DNA from: Thermoleophilia bacterium UBA6103
GTDB lineage: Bacteria; Actinomycetota; Thermoleophilia; UBA2241
Length of the DNA stretch: 28,658 nucleotides
Assembly: GCA_002423545.1 (NCBI GenBank)
Contig: DIWP01000042.1
Coordinates: forward strand, 16,539-45,196
Reading direction: 5' to 3'
In this document: positions 22,607 to 28,658 of the stretch, piece after piece
How the letters are laid out: each line of letters starts with the position of its first letter
How positions within the stretch are numbered: position 1 is the stretch's first letter
Translations under genes and position numbers: made by a program
Notes under the pieces: generated by a model
What the model saw: the letters and a program-made list of their open reading frames with translations, nothing else
What the model was told of the DNA's origin: nothing
Database searches by the model: none

Positions 22607-24499
22607 ATGGACGATCCGCTCACGCTGTTGCCGACCATCGAGTCGCCGGCAGATCTTCACTCTCTGACGAACAGGCAGCTTGCGCAGCTTGCGCAGGAGA
22701 TCCGGACGTTCATGGTCTCCTGCGTAAGCCGCACCGGCGGACACCTCGCCGCCAGCCTCGGCGTCGTCGAACTCACGGTGGCGCTGCACAGCATCCTCGA
22801 GAGTCCGCGCGACCGCATCGTGTGGGATGTGGGGCACCAGTGCTACGCCCACAAGATCATCACCGGCCGCTGGCAGGACTTCTCGTGCATCCGGCAGTAC
22901 GGCGGGCTGTCGGGCTTCCCCTGCCGGACAGAGTCCGAGCACGATGTGGCCGGCACCGGCCACGCCTCGACGTCGATCAGCTACGGGCTCGGGCTCGTCG
23001 AGGCCGCCCGTCTGGCCGGCGAGCAGGACGGTCACGTGGTGTGCGTGATCGGCGACGGGGCGCTCACCGGCGGCGTCGCCTTCGAGGCGCTCAATCAGGC
23101 CGGTCAGTCGCACGTGCCGCTGGTCGTGGTGCTCAACGACAACCAGATGTCGATCAAGCCCAACGTCGGTGCCCTGTCGCTCTATCTCAACCGGATCCGC
23201 ATGGACCCGACGCTCACGCGTCTGCGCGAGGAGCTGGAGCACGGCGTGGCGCGCATCCCCGCCATCGGCGAGCGCGCCTACAACCTCGGTCGCGACGTCA
23301 AGGAGAGCATGAAGGCGCTCATCGTCCCCGGCATGTTCTTCGAGGAGCTCGGCTTCGCCTACTTCGGCGTCGTCGACGGGCACGATCTGCACGCGCTGCG
23401 CGAGAGCCTGCGCCAGGCCATCGACACACGACGCCCGGTGGTGGTCCACATCAAGACGGTCAAGGGGCGCGGCTACGAGCCGGCCGAGGAGCAGCCGACG
23501 GAGTACCACGGCACCGGCCCGTTCACGGTCAGCAACGGCGAGCGTCAGAAGAGCTCGCCGGGGACCACGTTCACCGATGCCTTCGGGCAGGCGATGGTCC
23601 GCGAGGGGCGCCGCGACGCGCGCGTGGTGGCCGTCACCGCCGCCATGACGCAGGGTACCGGCCTGGAGGCCTTCGAACAGGAGTTTCCGGAGCGGCTCTA
23701 CGACGTCGGCATCGCCGAAGAGCACGCTGTGGTCTTCGCCGGTGGGCTGGCTCTGGGCGGGCTGCGTCCGGTGGTGGCCGTCTACTCGACGTTCCTGCAG
23801 CGCGCCTTTGACATGCTCATCCAGGACGTCGGCCTGCAGAAGCTGCCGGTGGTCCTGGCCGTCGATCGCGGCGGCCTGGTGGGCGACGACGGGCCCACGC
23901 ATCACGGCGCCTTCGACCTCTCGTATCTGCGACTGGTGCCGGGGATGGTCGTCATGGCGCCCTCGAACCAGGAGGAGCTGCAGCACATGCTGCACACGGC
24001 GCTGCAGCTCAACGGCCCGGCGGCGCTGCGCTACCCGCGTGGCATGGCGGCGCCGTTCTCGCCGCCCGCGGAGCTGCGGAGGCTGCCGATCGGCCGCGGC
24101 GTGGTCCTGCGGGAGGGCGAGCGCGTGGCGCTGGTGGGCATCGGCAGCGGTGTCGGGATCAGCCTGGCAGCGGCCGAGCTGATCGCCCGCAGCGGCCCGC
24201 CGCCGACGGTGGTCGACGCCCGCTTCGTCAAGCCGCTCGACGAGGAGCTGCTGGCACAGCTGGCCGACGAGCACGAACGCATCGTGACGGTGGAGGAGAA
24301 CACGCTGCAGGGCGGCTTCGGCAGCGCCGTGCTCGAGTGCCTGGCCGACCACCGCGGCGAGGTCGTGCGGGTCGGCCTGCCCGATGCCTTCGTCCCGCAT
24401 GGCGAGCGGCAGCGTCTGCTGGCCGATGTGGGCCTCACGCCCGAGGCCGTGGCTGCGGCGGCGCTGGGAGCACCGGCGCTCGCACTGCAGCAGCCCTGA
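22607..24499 (+). CDS. dxs: 1-deoxy-D-xylulose-5-phosphate synthase
   Basis: A 630-residue thiamine-diphosphate enzyme condensing pyruvate and glyceraldehyde 3-phosphate, entry step of the MEP isoprenoid pathway. The TPP motif is GDGALTGG ... NDNQMSI; conserved histidines lie in DVGHQCYAHKI and DGPTHHGAFDLSYL; the catalytic Glu is in VGIAEEHAVVFAGGLA, and the C-terminal transketolase domain has TVEENTLQGGFGSAVLE. Length is normal for Dxs and the domain order matches. It is followed 3 nt later by tlyA and the operon probably continues through recN. Confidence 0.97.
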   Translation: MDDPLTLLPTIESPADLHSLTNRQLAQLAQEIRTFMVSCVSRTGGHLAASLGVVELTVALHSILESPRDRIVWDVGHQCYAHKIITGRWQDFSCIRQYGGLSGFPCRTESEHDVAGTGHASTSISYGLGLVEAARLAGEQDGHVVCVIGDGALTGGVAFEALNQAGQSHVPLVVVLNDNQMSIKPNVGALSLYLNRIRMDPTLTRLREELEHGVARIPAIGERAYNLGRDVKESMKALIVPGMFFEELGFAYFGVVDGHDLHALRESLRQAIDTRRPVVVHIKTVKGRGYEPAEEQPTEYHGTGPFTVSNGERQKSSPGTTFTDAFGQAMVREGRRDARVVAVTAAMTQGTGLEAFEQEFPERLYDVGIAEEHAVVFAGGLALGGLRPVVAVYSTFLQRAFDMLIQDVGLQKLPVVLAVDRGGLVGDDGPTHHGAFDLSYLRLVPGMVVMAPSNQEELQHMLHTALQLNGPAALRYPRGMAAPFSPPAELRRLPIGRGVVLREGERVALVGIGSGVGISLAAAELIARSGPPPTVVDARFVKPLDEELLAQLADEHERIVTVEENTLQGGFGSAVLECLADHRGEVVRVGLPDAFVPHGERQRLLADVGLTPEAVAAAALGAPALALQQP

Positions 24500-24502
24500 G
24501 CC

Positions 24503-25303
24503 GTGGCCGAGCGGCTGGACGAGCTGCTCGTGCGCCGCGGCCTCTTCCCGTCGCGCGCTCAGGCCCGCGCCGCCGTCCTGGCCGGTGAGGTGCATGTCGC
24601 CGGCGCGGTCGTCACCAAGGCCGGCCACGCCGTGCCGCCCGACGCGGAGGTGGCGGTGGCCGAGCGCCGCCGCTACGTCTCACGCGGCGGCGACAAGCTG
24701 GCGCACGCCCTCGACGCCCTGCACGTCGATGTCGCCGGCGAGTCGGTCTGTGATCTGGGCAGCTCTACCGGCGGCTTCGTCGACTGTCTCCTGCAGCGCG
24801 GCGCGGCGCGCGTGGCGGCGGTCGACGTGGGCTACGGGCAGCTCGACTGGCGTCTGCGGCAGGACTCACGCGTGCACGTGCTGGAGCGCACCAACGCGCG
24901 CGATCTGCGCTGCGAATGTCTCCCATTTGCACCGACATTTGTCACCGCCGACCTGTCGTTCATCTCCCTGACGCTGGCCCTGGGCGCTGTGCTAGAATGC
25001 GCCCGCCCCGGCTACCGGGGCCTGGCTCTCGTCAAGCCGCAGTTCGAGGCCGGCCGCGACAAGGTCGGCAAAGGGGGTGTCGTGCGCGACCCGGCCGTTC
25101 ATCGCGACGTCCTGGAGCGGGTCGCCGCGTGGCTGGAGGAGCGCGGCGCTGCGGTGCTGGGCGTCTGCGACTCGGGACACCCCGGCCCCAAAGGTAACGT
25201 CGAGTACTTCATCTCGTTCTGTGACGCTCGCTCCGAGCATGCCGGCGGCCGCGTCGACGCAGTCGGCGCCGTCGTCCGGGCGGTGGAGGCGGTCGGTGGG
25301 TGA
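24503..25303 (+). CDS. tlyA: TlyA family rRNA 2'-O-methyltransferase
   Basis: A 266-residue protein with an S4 RNA-binding domain (about 1-62: RLDELLVRRGLFPSRAQARAAVLAGEVHVAG) followed by an FtsJ/RrmJ methyltransferase domain. The SAM-binding motif is CDLGSSTGGFVDCLL and the K-D-K-E tetrad is visible: Lys in SRGGDKLAHAL, Asp in VTADLSFISL, Lys in LVKPQFE, Glu in GNVEYF. In mycobacteria TlyA methylates 16S and 23S rRNA. GTG start 3 nt after dxs; the MAERLDELL start fits the family. Its end overlaps nadK by 8 nt. Confidence 0.93.
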   Translation: MAERLDELLVRRGLFPSRAQARAAVLAGEVHVAGAVVTKAGHAVPPDAEVAVAERRRYVSRGGDKLAHALDALHVDVAGESVCDLGSSTGGFVDCLLQRGAARVAAVDVGYGQLDWRLRQDSRVHVLERTNARDLRCECLPFAPTFVTADLSFISLTLALGAVLECARPGYRGLALVKPQFEAGRDKVGKGGVVRDPAVHRDVLERVAAWLEERGAAVLGVCDSGHPGPKGNVEYFISFCDARSEHAGGRVDAVGAVVRAVEAVGG

Positions 25304-26171
25304 GCCCCTGCATCGACTGCTGGTCCTGACGCATCTCATCGCCGGCGATACCGAGCGTGCCCTGCACGATCTGGCGGCCGCTCGCGACAGCCTGGGTGTC
25401 GAGCTGCTGGTACCGGCCCGGGAGCTCGAGAAGCACACACGACTCCTGGAGCTCGGCTATCGTGAGGTCTCAGAAGGGCAGGAGGACGACGTCGACGCGT
25501 GTCTGGTGTTCGGCGGCGACGGCACCATCCTGCGCTCCATGGGCCGGCTTCTGGGCACGCCGGTGCCCACCATCGGCGTCAACTTCGGCAATGTCGGCTT
25601 TCTGGCCGACCTGCCGCCGGTGGGCTGGCAGGAAGGGCTGGCAGCGGTCGTCGCCGGTCGCTACCGGGTCATCGAGCTGCTCACCGTCGAGGCCCGCTTC
25701 AACGGCGGTCGTCATGCCGCCGTCAACGATATCGTCCTCATCAGGCAGACTCCGCATGGGGTGGCGCGCCTCGAGTACACGATCTCCGGCATCCCGGTCG
25801 GGGTCATGACCTGCGACGGCATGGTCATCGCCTCGCCGGCCGGTTCCACGGCCTACAACCTCTCGTGCGGTGGGCCCGTAGTGGTCTGGGATGCCGCCGC
25901 TCTGGTGCTGAACTTCATCGCCCCGCACTCACTCGGCTTCCGTCCGCTCGTCCTGCGGCCCGACCACGTGCTCACGGTGCGCAACGGCGCTCCCTGCGAC
26001 GCGGTCGTGGTCATGGCCGACGGCCGCGAGGTGGGCAGCCTGGCGTGCGGCGAGGTGATCACGGTCACCGCCTCGTCACTGCACGCACGCCTGATGGTGC
26101 GGGACACGGGGACGTTCTACCGCAACGTCGAGGAGAAGCTGTTCGGCGCCTTCCTGCCGGAGCGCCGGTGA
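25296..26171 (+). CDS. nadK: NAD kinase
   Basis: A 291-residue ATP- or polyphosphate-NAD kinase producing NADP. Motifs are CLVFGGDGTILRSMGRL (GGDGT), GVNFGNVGFLADL, AVNDIVLIR, and DGMVIASPAGSTAYNLSCGG, all in the expected order; the C-terminal strand set LVLRPDHVLTV follows. The GTG at 25296 is preceded by GGAGG (25285-25289) with 6-nt spacing and lies inside the tlyA end; no other in-frame start fits. The first ~70 residues show the expected Rossmann-like VLTHLIAGDTERALHDL. Confidence 0.93.
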   Translation: MGEPLHRLLVLTHLIAGDTERALHDLAAARDSLGVELLVPARELEKHTRLLELGYREVSEGQEDDVDACLVFGGDGTILRSMGRLLGTPVPTIGVNFGNVGFLADLPPVGWQEGLAAVVAGRYRVIELLTVEARFNGGRHAAVNDIVLIRQTPHGVARLEYTISGIPVGVMTCDGMVIASPAGSTAYNLSCGGPVVVWDAAALVLNFIAPHSLGFRPLVLRPDHVLTVRNGAPCDAVVVMADGREVGSLACGEVITVTASSLHARLMVRDTGTFYRNVEEKLFGAFLPERR

Positions 26172-26195
26172 CGGGCGCGTCCTGAGGGGACCCTG

Positions 26196-27872
26196 ATGCT
26201 CGCCGAGCTGACCATCGACGATCTGCTGCTCATCGCGGCGGCGCGGCTGCGCTTCGCCCCGGGACTCAACGTCATCACCGGAGAGACAGGCGCCGGCAAG
26301 ACGCTTCTCGCCCAGGCGCTCGGCCTGTTGATGGGGCAGAAGGCCGGCCCCGATCTGGTGCGCGCCGGCGCTTCGTCTGCCGTCGTCCAGGCGGTGTTCG
26401 AGGATGTGGACGCGACTCAGCAGGCGTCCGCTGCCCACGAGGTCGCCGTCGGTCGCGAGATCCCCGTCGAAGGCCGGTCGCGGGCGTTTCTCGACGGCCG
26501 CTTCTCGTCGGCGGCGGCCGTCGAGGAGGTCGTGCGCGAGCGGGTGGCTTTCTACGGGCAGCTCGAACACGCGCACCTGCTGCATCTCGAGCGGCAGATG
26601 GACCTGCTCGACGCCTCCGCACCGGCGCTGCTGCCGGCGCTGGCCGAGGAGTATCGCCAGGCGCATGCGGCGGCGCGGGAGCTGGAGCGGCGTCTGGAGA
26701 AGGCGCAGGGCGAGGCTCAGGAACGGTCCCGGGAAGCCGGACTGCTCGACTTCCAGATCGCCGAGATAGACGATGCCGCGCCGGGCCCGGGGGAAGACGA
26801 GGAGCTGGCGGCCGAGCGCCGGCGGCAGCGCAACGCCGAGAAGCTGCTGGAACGGGTCGGCGGCGCCCTCACCCTGCTGTCCGGAGAGTCCGAGTCGGCC
26901 GGTCTCGACCAGGTCCGCAGCGCCCGTCAGCTGGTCGACGAGGCGGCGGCCATCGACCCGTCCGTGCAGCCGCTCGCCGAGCGGCTGCTGGCGGCGGCCG
27001 CCGAGCTGGAGGACACAGCCTACGCGCTCCAGGACTATGTCGAGTCGCTCGATACCGACGCCGAGCGGCGCGATGCGGTCGAGCGGCGTCACGACGTGCT
27101 GCAGGGCCTCAAGCGTAAGTACGGCAGCACGATCGCGGAGGTGCTGACCTACCGGGACACGGCCTCGGCCCGTCTCGAGGCGCTGCGCGCAGAGCAGGCC
27201 GACGCGGAGGGCCTTGAAGAGCGGCTGGCGGCGGCACGGGAGCTGGCGCTGGCCGCCGCCACGCGCCTGTCGGCGGCCCGCCGCGAGCATGCCGGCACGC
27301 TCGCGGCCCAGGTGTCGGCGGAGCTGCACGCGCTGGCCATGCCGCACGCGCGCTTCGAGGTCGCCCTGACCTCACGCGGCCGGGGCTGGGAGGCGCTCAC
27401 CCGGCAGGGCGCCGACGACATCGAGCTGCTGTTCTCGGCCAATCCGGGTATGCCGCTGCGTCCGCTGCGCGAGACCGCCTCCGGCGGCGAGCTCTCGCGC
27501 GCCATGCTGGCACTCAAGAGCGTCGCGATGCTGGGTACCGAGGTCGGCACGCTCATCTTCGACGAGGTCGACACCGGCATCGGCGGCGTCACCGCCGGCG
27601 GTGTCGGCGAGCGCCTGGCGCGGCTCGCCGAGCGCACGCAGATCATCTGCATCACCCATCTGCCGCAGGTGTGCGCTTTCGCCGACCGTCACTTCGCCAT
27701 CGTCAAGCATGCCGACCCCGAGGCCGGGGTCACGGAGACGGTCGTCGAGCAGGTCGAGGGCGCCGCACGGGTCGCGGAGCTCTGCCGCATGCTCGGCAGC
27801 TCGCCCGACGACACCGACGCCCGGCGCCACGCCGAGAGTCTGCTGGCGCGTGCCGGCGCGGCACGCGGCTGA
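26196..27872 (+). CDS. recN: DNA repair ATPase RecN
   Basis: A 558-residue SMC-like protein acting at double-strand breaks. Walker A is ITGETGAGKT near residue 30; a long Glu/Arg/Ala-rich coiled coil spans about 150-375 with a central break; the C-terminal half has the signature ASGGELSRAMLALKSV and Walker B TLIFDEVDTGIGG followed by ITHLPQVCAFADRHF. Length is normal. A GAGGGGA ribosome site (26184-26190) lies just before the ATG. It is the last gene of the dxs-tlyA-nadK-recN run. Confidence 0.96.
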   Translation: MLAELTIDDLLLIAAARLRFAPGLNVITGETGAGKTLLAQALGLLMGQKAGPDLVRAGASSAVVQAVFEDVDATQQASAAHEVAVGREIPVEGRSRAFLDGRFSSAAAVEEVVRERVAFYGQLEHAHLLHLERQMDLLDASAPALLPALAEEYRQAHAAARELERRLEKAQGEAQERSREAGLLDFQIAEIDDAAPGPGEDEELAAERRRQRNAEKLLERVGGALTLLSGESESAGLDQVRSARQLVDEAAAIDPSVQPLAERLLAAAAELEDTAYALQDYVESLDTDAERRDAVERRHDVLQGLKRKYGSTIAEVLTYRDTASARLEALRAEQADAEGLEERLAAARELALAAATRLSAARREHAGTLAAQVSAELHALAMPHARFEVALTSRGRGWEALTRQGADDIELLFSANPGMPLRPLRETASGGELSRAMLALKSVAMLGTEVGTLIFDEVDTGIGGVTAGGVGERLARLAERTQIICITHLPQVCAFADRHFAIVKHADPEAGVTETVVEQVEGAARVAELCRMLGSSPDDTDARRHAESLLARAGAARG

Positions 27873-27899
27873 CACGGCGGCGACCTCCTCGTGTATACT
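27869..27899 (+). promoter_or_regulatory. Promoter of the pyrG leader
   Basis: CTGACA (27869-27874, overlapping the recN stop codon), 19 nt, then TATACT (27894-27899). The 14-nt block from TGTATACT to GAGCCC matches the dxs promoter apart from one base. A GTG follows after 8 nt, as at dxs and aroC. Confidence 0.55.
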
Positions 27900-28208
27900 G
27901 TGAGCCCGTGATACGTGGGCTCTCCGATCCGGTCGCCGTGCCCCGCCAGACACGGGCGGGACGCCTTCCGACCCCCTCCGCCGCCGCTCCAGGACTCCCT
28001 CTGCTGCTCCCGTATGCACACGACGCCGCGGGCGTCGATTCGTGGCACCGCCGGCGGCGTCTCCTGGGCGCCGCTTCTTCGTTCACCGACGGCCGCGCAC
28101 CTCACGGCGACGTGACCGTGTCCGCGGCGCCGCTTCTCGGCGCCGCTTTCTTGTCCGCAGCGCAGCAGCAAGGTCAGGGGCACTGACAGAAGGAGGGTCC
28201 GGGAAGGG
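27900..28208 (+). promoter_or_regulatory. pyrG leader, probable transcription attenuator
   Basis: About 300 nt with no clear gene. Hairpins in order: GAGCCC/GGGCTC (27902-27907 with 27917-27922), CCCGCC/GGCGGG (27942-27947 with 27955-27960), CGACGCC/GGCGTCG (28021-28027 with 28031-28037), a 6-bp terminator-like stem at 28054-28074 followed by TTCTTCGTT, and a 9-bp one at 28124-28146 followed by TTTCTTGT. GGCGCCGCTT occurs three times (28067, 28126, 28139), allowing alternative pairings. A 92-codon frame from GTG 27908 to 28186 spans it but has less biased third positions than real genes here. Control of pyrG by termination is inferred; in Bacillus pyrG is attenuated too, by another mechanism. 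Confidence 0.55.
28124..28154 (+). terminator. Intrinsic terminator in the pyrG leader
   Basis: GCGGCGCCG-CTTCT-CGGCGCCGC, a perfect 9-bp stem with a 5-nt loop, followed by TTTCTTGT. It lies 55 nt before the pyrG ATG, so it either ends transcripts from upstream or acts as an attenuator. Confidence 0.75.

Positions 28209-28658
<450 letters not shown>

Noticed and set aside
22343..24628. A 761-codon antisense open frame opposite dxs
   Set aside because: It is a shadow of the strongly conserved dxs gene, without recognisable motifs.

Overview
This is a roughly 70% GC stretch in which every recognisable gene lies on the + strand, most of them joined by 1-8 nt stop/start overlaps (ATGA, GTGA). 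It holds a type IV pilus cluster followed by a housekeeping cluster. The overlaps, the frequent GTG starts, a SigB/SigF-type sigma factor, pilus genes without an outer-membrane secretin, and TAnnnT boxes placed just upstream of start codons all suggest a high-GC, probably single-membrane bacterium. A deep-branching actinobacterial lineage (Thermoleophilia- or Coriobacteriia-like) is my best guess. No rRNA or tRNA is present to confirm it.

Positions 1-13690 are the pilus region: the 3' end of pilT, pilC, a sigma factor, the major pilin pilA with a structured leader and a strong terminator, an ABC ATPase/permease/helical-repeat protein trio, the prepilin peptidase pilD, four minor-pilin-like genes, then pilM, pilN, pilO and a PilP-like gene. 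The order follows the Myxococcus xanthus pil cluster (pilB-T-C-S-R-A-G-H-I-D-M-N-O-P-Q). Here the sigma factor occupies the slot of the pilS/pilR regulators, and no pilQ follows. Pilin export, processing, inner-membrane alignment and retraction are therefore mostly encoded together; the PilB motor is not in the window.

Positions 13745-18347 carry consecutive shikimate genes aroC-aroK-aroB-aroQ and a proline peptidase. Positions 18405-20836 hold efp and an unusual protein that joins a pyruvate-carboxylase-type carboxyltransferase to a complete AccB-like biotin carrier, at the place where accB-accC often follow efp. Positions 20877-22491 hold nusB, a small coiled-coil gene and ispA. Positions 22607-27872 hold dxs, tlyA, nadK and recN, so isoprenoid precursor synthesis (ispA, dxs) sits with rRNA methylation, NADP synthesis and DNA repair. 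The window ends inside pyrG.

The most interesting non-coding signals are: a pyrG leader of about 300 nt with tandem terminator-like hairpins and three copies of a self-complementary 10-mer able to form alternative pairings; the pilA leader with competing pairings; two identical 11-bp palindromes exactly 32 bp apart upstream of dxs; and a shared promoter layout (TAnnnT box, 8 nt, start codon) at aroC, dxs and the head of the pyrG leader that predicts leaderless transcripts. All function calls rest on motif recognition by eye; no database search was run.
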